This document shows, piece by piece, positions 22,044 to 31,334 of a stretch of DNA of 64,000 nt; position 1 is the first letter of the stretch, and every line of letters starts with the position of its first letter. The DNA comes from Neoarius graeffei (Eukaryota; Chordata; Actinopteri; Siluriformes; Ariidae). The stretch is taken from assembly GCF_027579695.1 (NCBI RefSeq), contig NC_083574.1, positions 59,103,559-59,167,558 of the forward strand. The letters run 5' to 3'. The position numbers and the translations under genes are program-made. Under the pieces are notes generated by a model, which saw only the letters and a list, made by a program, of their open reading frames with translations, ran no database searches and was not told the DNA's origin.

Positions 22044-22262
22044 CTTCTGGTATACATGTTCTGCATCTGTTTGTGCTTCTGAGAGAGTGGGAAAGAAGAA
22101 AAAGAGCCCACCAAGTGCAAAGAAAATGAAGTATTCCAACCTCATCTGGATATTCTGGGGCTCAGCGATGCACAGTGCATCCAACGATTTTGTCTGGACT
22201 GTGAAGCCATTATCCACCTGTGCAGACTCCTGGATGAACAGCTTTCCAGCCTCAGTCATCAC
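22044..22262 (-). CDS. Candidate coding exon, unidentified
   Basis: On the minus strand a 219-bp segment (73 codons, phase 0 at both ends) is open from an acceptor-like TGAATGCAG to a donor-like AAGGTTAGT. The encoded peptide starts VMTEAGKLFIQES, has a hydrophobic stretch LEYFIFFALGGLFFFFP (a possible membrane segment) and ends EHVYQK. Codon use looks like coding sequence, but I do not recognise the protein. It lies 3 kb downstream of the nrn1l stop codon on the same strand, so it would belong to a different gene or be a relic. Confidence 0.35.
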
Positions 22263-22829
22263 CTGCATTCACACAGGCCCTGCACATGCATCATTGGTAT
22301 ATTTATTTTATTTTTGGGTTTATGTCATAGAAACTAGTGTCTCCCTTTGAGTCGATTCATAATATAGCTAAGCTCTCCCTTTGCATTTATATTCAAAATC
22401 AGAGTTTGGTTTATAGTCTGAATGGATTTCAGTGACATTCAAATGGTAAATGCGGATGTCCACATTCCATGTTTTCCGGACAGCCAAAACACGAGGTTGT
22501 GACTTCTATTTTACATAAATCATGCCTCTTTCATGAGGCCACCTTCATTCATAAGCTGCGTCTGTTTCTTCATTCTGTGGGTGTAATCGGGACGCGTAGG
22601 AGAGAATACACGTATCCGAAATGTACGTAACTGGAAGTGTGCAAAAAAGGACTTGCAAATGGGAGAATCACTCTCTTACAGCTTTTACTCTCTCCCAGTT
22701 AGACTTCACAAAATATTAAATATAAGGGGAGCATTAATTTTGTAACTAATGTTTTGTAGAAAAAACTGCACTAAAAACTGTTTGGAAAAAAAAAGAACAT
22801 GTTAAAATAAAACTATACAATGCCCTTGT
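22263..22829. other. Non-coding, no feature recognised
   Basis: No gene or classified repeat seen. Contains A-runs and unremarkable sequence. Confidence 0.5.
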
Positions 22830-22877
22830 ACTCTAAATTGACCGTAGGTGTGAATGTGAGTGTGAATGGTTGTCTGT

Positions 22878-23568
22878 GGTGGGGTTTACATTAGACCGTA
22901 TCAGCGGATCATCAGATTAACGTTTTTAAAACGATTAGTGTGCACACAGCAACACCAATACACGATTCGCGTGCACACAGCAACACCAATACACGGATAC
23001 GCTCGGCTCCGCAGGCATCCTGCGCTCCAAATCACTCCGCCCTGAACAGCGAGTGCCCTCTGGAGGGTGCGCACTCCGGCCCTGCGCAGCTCACAGAGCG
23101 CACGAGTATAGCGCACGAGCAGTGATTCGGGACTGAGCCGCTGTGTGTGTGATCCCAGTGCATATCACTTACCACTTGCAAGTGGAAGGATGGCAAGCCT
23201 AAAGACAATCATAACTACACAATGGGCAGTATTTGCATCAGTATTTGCAGTATTTTCATACTTTTATACTCTTTAATGAAAGGTGATACAAGGCGGAAGT
23301 CCGCGCCGTTTTTCAGCAGTCGCGTCACATGACCAACGCCAGCGAATCAGGAAGGTGGATGTCACAGTGACGTTGTCCAATGACGACGCCAGCTAGAGCT
23401 CAGCACAGCGTATCCGCGTATTCTCAATGTTTACACAGCACCGGAGCTGACACGATCTGGATTGAATACGTGGACCCTGGCGGATTCCCGTTTCCCGGCG
23501 TTTCAATGTAAACGGACAGTGCATCCGCGAAGAAAACGAGACAGATACGGTCTAATGTAAACTTGGCC
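22878..23568. mobile_element. Non-autonomous DNA transposon (GTTTACATTAGACC ends)
   Basis: Inverted ends GTTTACATTAGACCGTATC (from 22886) and GATACGGTCTAATGTAAAC (to 23563). A 4-5 bp duplication (CTGTG) of the host SINE flanks it, so a hAT-like origin is possible but not proven. The interior is CpG-rich, with a repeated CACACAGCAACACCAATACACG unit near 22941-22999. It encodes no transposase. A 110-bp relative is at 55988-56097. Confidence 0.75.
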
Positions 23569-23576
23569 TGTGTCTA

Positions 23577-24237
23577 ATGCTGCGTTCATGTGCTATGGGA
23601 AGATGATATTTTCCAGTTGGGAAGTGGTATTTACCAGTGTGTTGTGTTCACATGCTTTTGTTGTTGTTGTTGACAAATTAAAGATGGTGGACCAGATTCA
23701 GAATCAGGCCTGTTATTTGGCTAAAACAATTACAGATTGCCTTGTTCATCAGCTGCAGCAGGAATATGAGTTATCAAAAGTCAAAAGGTAAATAATGCTG
23801 AATATTTCCTGATCATGACAAGTAGAGATTTTCTTAACACATTGAATGCCACGCAGTTTTTGGAAATTTGGCTGTAGCCACAATGAGAGTAGCCAGTATC
23901 TAGATCATTGTTGGCGTTCTTTGGACAGCCACAGAATATTTTGTATTAGGCTATAATATACATATTATAATAATATAATATACATAACATGACTCGTTTA
24001 AAAGGTGAGAGTCAGCTTTCCGTAGGTGAAAACCACTTCTTTCTTGGTTCATAAGCTAATCTTGTACCGCTCGCCGCCATGTTGAAAAGGTTAAAGTTCA
24101 TCTCATCTCGGCAACTCGTGTATCAAAATTTTTTACGAGTTGCCCAGTGGAAAATACCACAAGAGGGGGCGTTCATGTGTGCTTTCCATGTCGGCGTTTG
24201 GTATTTACCATAATTCCCATAGCACATGAACGCACCA
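23577..24237. mobile_element. Non-autonomous DNA transposon with TA target (GCGTTCATGTGCTATGGGAA ends)
   Basis: Inverted ends ATGCTGCGTTCATGTGCTAT (23577) and, on the other strand, ATAGCACATGAACGCACCA (to 24237). TA at 23575-23576 and 24238-24239. The second arm also mirrors the inner motif TGGTATTTACCA. No transposase is encoded. It lies within the split SINE, eight bases from the preceding transposon. Confidence 0.75.
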
Positions 24238-24385
24238 TATGTGTCAGCCCTGTGATGACCTGGCGACTTGTCCAGGGTGTACCCCGCCTTTCGCCCGTAG
24301 TCAGCTGGGATAGGCTCCAGCTTGCCTGCGACCCTGTAGAACAGGATAAAGCGGCTAGAGATAATGAGATGAGATGAGAATGTCC

Positions 24386-25074
24386 TTGTATGTTTGAGCT
24401 CCATATATCCAGGGATGAAGCCCTCGTCTTTCAAAGGTAAAAGAAAAATCAATATAAGGTTTCATTTTGGGCATCCATATCATCTTTTCTGCAGTTAACA
24501 AACATTTTAAAGAGGATTATTTGTGATTTTTTTTTTTAAACCAAGCGTAACAGCACCGCTAGTGGTCATACAAAAAAAACACACAGAATGATATGAAGCG
24601 AGGCTGTGGGCTAACTGAAAAAAATCCAGTGTTATAGATTCATGCAGCCAATCAACGACAGTCATGTCATGTGATTACACGGCGTCACATGGCCCCTAGT
24701 ACTGAGCGCCAATAAGCTAATATATTCTAGCCCATTTTGGTGATATTTCCACAATATGTCACCAGTACCCATGTTATGGACTCAGTCACAGGTATAATGA
24801 ATGTGAACAAAGTGGATTATTTGTTCTTTCGTTATTTTTCCGCTAAAATATTTTTGGAGGGGAAACTGAAAGTTGATAAACACATTGTCTAATCAAAGTA
24901 CATGTTACACAAAAGGACAGATGACAAAACTGTAAATTTAGTGTTTTTTGATTTGAACAAAAGGGTTACAACTTTTCTGTGTACCGTGTTTGTTATTCAG
25001 AAGAAACACAGTTCAGATTCGAATGGCAAAATTTATATGTAAACTTTTAAATAATATATGTTTGATATGTTATT
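24386..25074. other. Non-coding, downstream flank of nrn1l
   Basis: No supported gene or repeat. The part nearest 25074 may hold the 3' UTR of nrn1l, but I see no clear minus-strand AATAAA to mark its end. Confidence 0.4.
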
Positions 25075-25192
25075 CACTGTGCCCTCCAAAAATTTACCAC
25101 CAACAGCCACTACATACATCACTTATTGCGTTTGCTATTCTTTTAGATATTTACTTTTTGCTCGTTTATGCCGATAATTCTAGAGGGCACTG
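25075..25192. mobile_element. Short MITE-like sequence (GTGCCCTC ends)
   Basis: Imperfect inverted ends CACTGTGCCCTCCAAAAAT (25075) and ATTCTAGAGGGCACTG (to 25192), about 118 bp. The ends resemble a Tc1-like family whose relic end is also seen near 7239. It lies in the likely 3' UTR of nrn1l. Confidence 0.45.
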
Positions 25193-25350
25193 TACATGTA
25201 CAGAATTCTGTTCAAAATCATGCCTTTTTACAGAAAAAATAATTTATATTTACAATGTGTTACCTTTGAGAAATGTCAACATCACATATACCAGTCCATT
25301 GGTAATTCATTACATTCTACTGCATGTTTCTTGAAGCAGAAAGTCTTGGC

Positions 25351-25627
25351 TTATATCCACAAGCAGAGAAACAGTAAACAGAGAAAGATGGTTTGGCCCA
25401 GGCTTAAATGAGTGGCTTTTCCTTTCAGCGATTCCTGATTGGTCTCATCTGGGTTCTGGGTCCCTGCGTCTGCTGCTGATTCACTGCGACTAGCGCACAT
25501 GTCGTACAGGTTACCTGCAAATTGCATCTTTTTAGACTCATGTCTCAGGGACTCCCACACAACAGCGGCTTCGTTGGGGCAGCCAGCCATAGCCAAGTTT
25601 GCACAGTCATGAAACTGATCCCATGAT
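25351..25627 (-). CDS. nrn1l: Neuritin-1-like protein, last coding exon
   Basis: Neuritins are small secreted, GPI-anchored neuronal proteins that promote neurite growth. This exon follows an acceptor (CTGTTGCAG, AG at 25628-25629) and encodes SWDQFHDCANLAMAGCP, AAVVWESLRHESKK, LYDMCAS, then ETNQESL-type sequence (DETNQESLKGKA). It ends with a hydrophobic tail, IFLCLLFLCLW, before TAA at 25351-25353. The tail fits a GPI-attachment signal. Three of the six conserved cysteines are here (HDC, AGC, DMC). The WESL and ETNQE-like blocks favour neuritin-1-like over neuritin 1. The first codon (Arg) is completed by the AG that ends the 51682-51832 exon, giving CRSWDQF across the junction. Confidence 0.9.
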
Positions 25628-25836
25628 CTGCAACAGGTAAAATTCACAAATGATCAGCTAAGTAGGAGTATTTCTTAGGCAACATTAATATACTACAGCA
25701 TATTGGAAAATACTATGCAGTACATTTACTAACAATATTTTATAATATACACTATGTGCTACTGTAGTACATAAAATATACTATGTGCCACAGAACAGAG
25801 ACATTGCCAGCATTTATCCAGGATTAAACTTAAATG

Positions 25837-26418
25837 TGGAGGCACGGTGGTGTAGTGGTTAGCACTGTCGCCTCACAGCAAGAAGGTCCTGGGTTCGAGC
25901 CCAGTGGCTGACGAGGGCCTTTCTGTGTGGAGTTTGCATGTTCTCTCCATGTCTGTATGGGTTTCCTCCGGGTGCTCCGGTTTCCCCACAGTCCAAAGAT
26001 ACACTGAAAAAAATGGCCTGTTAAATTAACACAAAAAAATCTTGTACATCGGTTGCACTTATTAAAATCATATCCACTAAGACCAATTAAGTCATGTTCA
26101 GTCAAACAGAACATGACTTAATTGGTCTTAGTGGATATGATTTTAATAAGTGCAACCGATGTACAAGATTTTTTTGTGTTAATTTAACAGGCCATTTTTT
26201 TCAGTGTATGCAGGTTAGGCTAATTGGTGACTCTAAATTGACCGTAGGTGTGAATGAGAGTGTGAATGGCTGCGTGTGTCTATGTGTCAGCCCTGTGATG
26301 ACCTGGCGACTTGTCCAGGGTGTACCCTGCCTCTCGCCCATAGTCAGCTGGGATAGGCTTCAGCTTGCCTGCGACCCTGAAGGACAGGAAAAGCGGCTAC
26401 AGATAATGGATGGATGAA
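25837..26418 (+). mobile_element. tRNA-headed SINE (full copy) carrying a palindromic transposon
   Basis: Direct repeats TAAACTTAAATG at 25825-25836 and 26419-26430. The head contains an A-box-like GTGTAGTGGTTAGC and a B-box-like GGTTCGAGCCC at normal spacing; the 3' end has a GGATGGATG tail. This is the only complete plus-strand copy in the window. The palindrome at 26002-26206 interrupts it after CCAAAGA. Confidence 0.9.
26002..26206. mobile_element. Perfect 98-bp-arm palindromic (foldback) DNA transposon
   Basis: Arm 26002-26099 and arm 26109-26206 are exact reverse complements, including both seven-base A/T runs; the loop is AGTCAAACA. Ends are CACTGAAAA; TA duplicates at 26000-26001 and 26207-26208. 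It encodes nothing. The TA target suggests mobilisation by a Tc1/mariner-type transposase. Confidence 0.9.
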
Positions 26419-26567
26419 TAAACTTAAATGTTATTTAATCATTCTGGTGGTACACTCTACCACCAACCAATCTTGCAATAACGTTGTAATACCTTTATGA
26501 CAGTCCCACTGCAAATGATTAAAATAAGACACTAGTAATGGAAGGAACATTTCTCTTTGTGGAGGTG

Positions 26568-26940
26568 TGGTCAAGCATCGGGTTATGAATGGAGAGCGAG
26601 GCCACAGGATGTGAATAGTTAAGCGATTACACCTGGGACTGATTAACAGAGATGAACGTGTGTGTGTGTGTGTGTGTGTCTGTCTGTCTTCTGTTGCAGC
26701 GACGACCGAGGGCTTAAAAGAGGGGAGAAAGAGCCAAGAGGGGAGAGAAAGAAGTCAAGATCCAGCACAGGGCTGTTTGTGTGTGTGTGCTCGTGTGTGC
26801 TCATATGTGTTCCAAATGAGACTGTGAAGCAATAAAACAGCTGAAAAGTGAAAGTCGAAAGTAAAGTGAATAAAGCGACAGTCATAGTAACCCTGCCTGT
26901 CTCCATCCCTTCAGTCTCCCAACCCCCTGAATTGTCACAC
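26568..26940 (+). mobile_element. Possible solo LTR
   Basis: Segment from TGTGGTCAAGC to GAATTGTCACA with TG...CA ends, a TATA-like CTTAAAAGAGG near 26712 and AATAAA sites near 26830 and 26868, the arrangement expected of an LTR. It also holds (GT)n runs. No target duplication and no internal retroelement genes were found, so this is tentative. Confidence 0.3.
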
Positions 26941-27084
26941 AGACTGTCACCTCAATAGCGATATGCTCAGAGTCTAATTTTTAAACAGATGTGGAAAATG
27001 GGAAGAATCAAAAGATGATTTCTGCTTGGTTAAGCCTGTTTCTCACAATCTTATGTGACAATAAACTGACTTTTATTGCATGTG

Positions 27085-27270
27085 TTTCCCATTGAAAATG
27101 CGTAACGCATTATGAAGCGTAAAATACATCAACGGAGACCCCGGACTGTTGAACAAATGAAGTCGTATAGTAAACAAGAATAGGAAAGAAATTCAATTTC
27201 AAAACTTCAGCAGTTAGTGTCCTCAATTCACAAACACACAGAGGTGATGTAACACAGTGGTAAACATGCC
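27085..27270 (+). pseudogene. Tc1-like transposase C-terminal fragment (CAACCCC-end family)
   Basis: The DNA decodes as KRKIHQRRPRTVEQMKSYSKQE, then a stop, then SISKLQQLVSSIHKH. It matches the C-terminus of the transposases at 46440-47517 and 49768-50966. Only this ~180-bp piece is left. Confidence 0.7.
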
Positions 27271-27278
27271 CCTGTCCT

Positions 27279-27283
<5 letters not shown>

Positions 27284-27323
<40 letters not shown>
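27284..27323. repeat. (GA)n microsatellite
   Basis: Uninterrupted GA/AG dinucleotide run of about 40 bp. Confidence 0.95.
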
Positions 27324-27326
<3 letters not shown>

Positions 27327-27837
27327 TTTTGTATATGTACATTAAGTTATTTGTAGTTATCCTAATAGTAAATTAAAGCTATTCAAAGGACAAAATCAAC
27401 TCTATGAACCAAAAATACACTAAGAATAATCTCTCCGAACATAGGGCTTGGAAAGTAACAGGAACACTGAGGCTATGGTGATGATCAAAGAACCATTGAT
27501 CTCTGGGGCATCTCTGTGTTTAAGGGTAGGAATATTTTCAATCCCATAGCAAACATCATTACATGGCATTTAGCAGACGTTCTTATCCAGAGCGACGTAC
27601 AATGGGTGCAAAAGTCAAGTACGCAAAGTGCTGAACTTCTAGACAAGAAAGTTCTTGTGCCAACTGAACAAGTGACAACTATACTTAATGTACTGTAATA
27701 TTCTGTTGAAGTATCAATACTCAGCAAACAGCCAAGGAAACAAACCAAGCATATAAAGTACAACTAAAGAGAGAACTCAAATAGCTAACCCCAGGCTAGA
27801 CAGTACACAGCCTGGGTTGGTCTAGACTGAAACGCAG

Positions 27838-28593
27838 TTACACAATAGGCAGGGAAGCAGGGGAAAGGTGCAGCCTGAATAGGTGAGTCTTCAGTCTGCA
27901 CTTGAAGGTGGTCAGGGAATCAGCAGTTCTGACCTCAACGGGAAGGTCATTCCACCAACGGGGAACAAGGACAGACAGCTGTATTGAGCGGGCTGGGCAG
28001 GAGCAGAGAGGAGGGACTAGGCGACCAGTAGTAGCCACGCGTAGGGATCTGGCTGGCATGTAGGGGCAGATCAGACTCTGGAGGTATGCTGGCCCTAACC
28101 CCTTGACAGCCTGGTAAGTTAGCACCAATGTCTTAAATTTGAGACGAGCTGTGATAGCTAGCCAGTGCAGGTCGGCAAGCAGAGGGGTGACATGGAAAGA
28201 AGAGGGAGGTTGTAGGCCAGGCAAGCTGCAGCATTCTGGATGAGCTGCAGGGGTCTGATGGCAGAAGCTGGAAGGCCAACAAGGAGAGATTTGCAGTAGT
28301 CCAAACAGGAGAGGATCAGCACTTGGACCAGGAGCTGAGTAGGGTAGGTGATGAGAAAAGGGTGGATCCTTTGGATATTGTAGAGGAGGAATCTACACAT
28401 CTGTGCTACTGCAGCGATGTTCGCTGAGGAGCAAAGTTTTATCATTGAACATGATGCCTAGGTTCTTCACACTGGGTGAAGGTGACCTAGAGATTTCCCC
28501 CAGGGAGATGATGTCCAGGAGTGGAGAGGATGGAGCAGGAATGTAGATTACCTCCATCTTGCCTGGGCTGAGCTTCAGGTGATGATTGTCCAT
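27838..28593 (-). pseudogene. LINE RT C-terminal region, frameshifted
   Basis: Three overlapping minus-strand frames (28393-28593, 28158-28445, 27838-28224) give one L2/Rex1-type RT C-terminus in order, ending KTHLFRLHLSP. At least two frameshifts are needed to join them, so the gene is dead. The catalytic YADD block upstream was not recovered as an intact frame. Confidence 0.8.
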
Positions 28594-28874
28594 TCAGCTC
28601 TGGATGTCATGCAGACAAGCAGAGATGCAAATGGAGATCTGTGTGTCAGAAGGAGGAAAAGAGAGAAACATTTGGGTGTCATCAGCATAACAGTGGTAAG
28701 ACAGACCATGAGCAGAGATAATCAGGCCGAGAGACTGGGTGTAGAGGAAGAAGAGAAGCGTACCAAGGACTGAACCTTGAGGGATGCCAGTGGTAAGTGG
28801 GCATGGTGCTGATACAGTACCAGACCAGGTAACCTGGAAGGAGCGACCGGAGAGGTAGGACTTGAACCAGTCTA

Positions 28875-29098
28875 CACTGTAAACCCGAATAAGTTGAGTT
28901 TACTTAAAAAAAATTGAGGAAAGTGGTTGCCTTAAAAAAAATAAGTAATTATTAATGATTGAATTGAGTACCTTAAACTTACAATCTTCTGGTAAGTTTA
29001 AGGTACTCAATTCAATCATTAATAATTACTTATTTTTTTTAAGGCAACCACTTTCCTCAATTTTTTTAAGTAAACTCAACTTATTCGGGTTTACAGTG
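28875..29098. mobile_element. Near-perfect 108-bp-arm palindromic (foldback) DNA transposon
   Basis: Arms 28875-28982 and 28992-29098 are reverse complements, differing only by one base in an A-run (8 versus 7). Loop AATCTTCTG. Ends CACTGTAAACCCGAATAAG; TA at 28873-28874 and 29099-29100. It shares its CACTG ends, TA target and 9-base loop with the element at 26002-26206, but not the arm sequence. Confidence 0.9.
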
Positions 29099-29672
29099 TA
29101 AGGCTATCTTGCAGATCCCTAGAGCTGATAAGGATGACAGGAGGATGGGGTGATTCACAGTGTCAAATACAACAGAAAGATCAAGGAGAAGTAGGACAGA
29201 GGAGAGGGAGGTGCCATATGCTGCATGAAGTGCCTCACTGATGGAGAGGAAGCGCAGTCTCGGTTGAATGTCCGGCTTGGAAGCCGGACTGGTGAGGATC
29301 CAGGAGGTAGTGCACAAAAAGAGGTAGTGCAGAAAAAGGAAGAACCAAGTTATCTTCAATTTTTTCAGACTTTTTGTACCACACTGTTGAATAACAGGGA
29401 CTGAGCTTCATTAATGACTGGAACAGCTTCTGGGAAAGGACAGTTTCTTACTGCAGAGGTGGCTGACCGCCAAGTCTCAGTAGCTCACTGATTTTATCTG
29501 AGAAGTCTGAGAAGATATAAATGAAGTACTACTTAAAATACTAGTGTGGTAAACACCAGTTTAAAAAAGGTCATAATTTAATATTCCTTATTTCACATCT
29601 AGACAAATGAAGTGCAATCTTTTCAGGATTACCTGAAACTAATATAGGCTTATTTACAATGTCACATATACA

Positions 29673-30032
29673 CATTATCTCTCTAGCCGCTTTATCCTTC
29701 TACAGGGTCGCAGGCAAGCTGGAGCCTATCCCAGCTGACTACGGGCGAAAGGCGGGGTACACCCTGGACAAGTCGCCAGGTCATCACAGGGCTGACACAT
29801 AGACACAGACAACCATTCACACTCACACCTACGGTCAATTTAGAGTCACCAGTTAACCTAACCTGCATGTCTTTGGACTGTGGGGGAAACCGGAGCACCC
29901 GGAGGAAACCCACGCGGACACGGGGAGAACATGCAAACTCCACACAGAAAGGCCCTCGCCGGCCCCGGGGCTCGAACCCAGGACCTTCTTGCTGTGAGGC
30001 GACAGCGCTAACCACTACACCACCGTGCCGCC
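29673..30032 (-). mobile_element. tRNA-headed SINE, full copy
   Basis: 13-bp direct repeats TGTCACATATACA (29660-29672, 30033-30045). The head with A/B boxes is at the 30032 side and the CTAGAGAGATAAT tail at 29673. Frames inside (for example MTWRLVQGVPRLSPVVSW) recur in every copy and are not genes. Confidence 0.95.
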
Positions 30033-30045
30033 TGTCACATATACA

Positions 30046-30855
30046 TACAGGAAAAAGCAAACCTCTTTCACCTCTTTAGCAGAATTTTACTGATTTCTTT
30101 TTTAATACTTTGCAATATTTCTGCAAGCAGTGCAAATATTTATAATTTTTAATGTCACTATTTTACTGACCAAGTAAAAGAGTAGTATTGATAGTGTTGA
30201 ACAGTCAGTGCAGTGTTCCATTTCATAAATTATGGAATGTGGCATAAAAATATTATTCATTGCATCAATAGCACTGTAACATTTATTACTGTAAGTTATG
30301 TATTTTTTATTAGTTGGTTGTTTGGGTAGAAACAAAATCGATTTAAAGAACTCATTCTTAACCAGTAAACTTTTGATACTTTCCTAAAAATAAATTACAT
30401 TGCAGATGTATTTCCTGGCTGATTCAAAGACAGTCTATGTGACAAACAGCCTAATTGTTGTAGCCATTTGTATATTTCAAAAACCACTGTCAGTTCCAAA
30501 TAGGTTTCTAAAGTTTGTCAAACGCTCGCTTATAGAACATTCCAAGGATAAAGGGGTTTTTTTTAAATAGTGATGTAATTCTGCTTTCATTCAACAAAAG
30601 TGTAGAACTGCAAACATTAAAGCTGTAGCCTGTACTTTTAATAGAATTCATACACTTACCCAAAATAAGGCAAATTCAAGTGTACCACAGAAACAAATGG
30701 TGTATTTATATTTACGTCTGTGAAACTAGTTCCAGTTTTTCAGCTAGTCATAAACAGCTATAAAAATGTGTACATCAGTTCACTGAAAAACAACATAATT
30801 TATCCATAAAGAGCTACAGAGCTAATCTTGAGAATGGGATTAAGAGATGCCTGTA

Positions 30856-30922
<67 letters not shown>

Positions 30923-31330
30923 AATGCAATAATGTCATTGATTACATGTGAATACGTACTGCACACTGTAGATCTGTACACAATACTGAAAATATTGTTT
31001 GAATAATTATCTAACACTAACCTGGAAAAATGTAACACACAGCAGCAGTTCAAAAGTACTTCAGTTCCACAGGATGACAAGTGACCTGGCAACAGTGGAT
31101 GTAACTGAAATAACCTACTTCTGCACTGGAGTGATGCAGATATAATAAGACTTTAGTTTGCTTCAGTATGACATTAACACACTGTCTATAGTGTACAAGT
31201 ACAGTAAATGGATATAATATCTAACACAATACAGAGGTGAGCACGTCTTGTTCCTATTCCCTACTGCACTCGTTAGAATATTATGGCACTCTCAGACAGT
31301 CCACAAAGTTCAGTTAATGTTTGTACAGCG
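30046..31330. other. nrn1l: Intronic non-coding sequence with (GT)n
   Basis: No mobile element recognised. Contains a (TG)n microsatellite of about 60 bp at 30859-30919. The rest is AT-rich and apparently unique. Confidence 0.55.
30859..30919. repeat. (GT)n microsatellite
   Basis: Uninterrupted dinucleotide run of about 60 bp in nrn1l intron 2. Confidence 0.95.
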
Positions 31331-31334
31331 ATTT

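Larger units (their letters stand above)
22830..24385 (+). mobile_element. tRNA-headed SINE, 3' half, split by two DNA transposons
   Basis: Plus-strand pieces of the abundant SINE family occur at about 22836-22877 (CTCTAAATTGACCGTAGGTG...), 23569-23576, and 24238-24385 (TGTGTCAGCCCTGTGATGACC to the GATGAGATGAG tail). Joined, they give the continuous 3' half of the consensus. The gaps are two non-autonomous DNA transposons described separately. The tRNA-like head is missing. Confidence 0.8.
27545..29370 (-). mobile_element. L2/Rex1-type LINE, 5'-truncated
   Basis: The 3' end near 27545 has the fish LINE signature TGGCATTTAGCAGACG. Minus-strand frames give RT motif A (VLLLLDLSVVFDTVNHPILL, 29160-29230), then C-terminal blocks VKNLGIMF, LSCLDYCKSLL, LQLIQNAAA, HVTPLLADLHWLAITARLKF and WWNDLPVEVRTADSL. 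The frames are broken at several points, and a palindromic transposon (28875-29098) sits between motif A and the following RT blocks. Confidence 0.8.

Noticed and set aside
25848..25920. tRNA gene with A- and B-box
   Set aside because: It is the head of the SINE, repeated in every copy, and does not form a full cloverleaf with a 3' acceptor end.
29692..30060. Recurrent open frames such as MTWRLVQGVPRLSPVVSW and MSLDCGGNRSTRRKP at about ten places
   Set aside because: They are the same stretch of the tRNA-headed SINE read in two strands; no start, stop or codon evidence of a gene.
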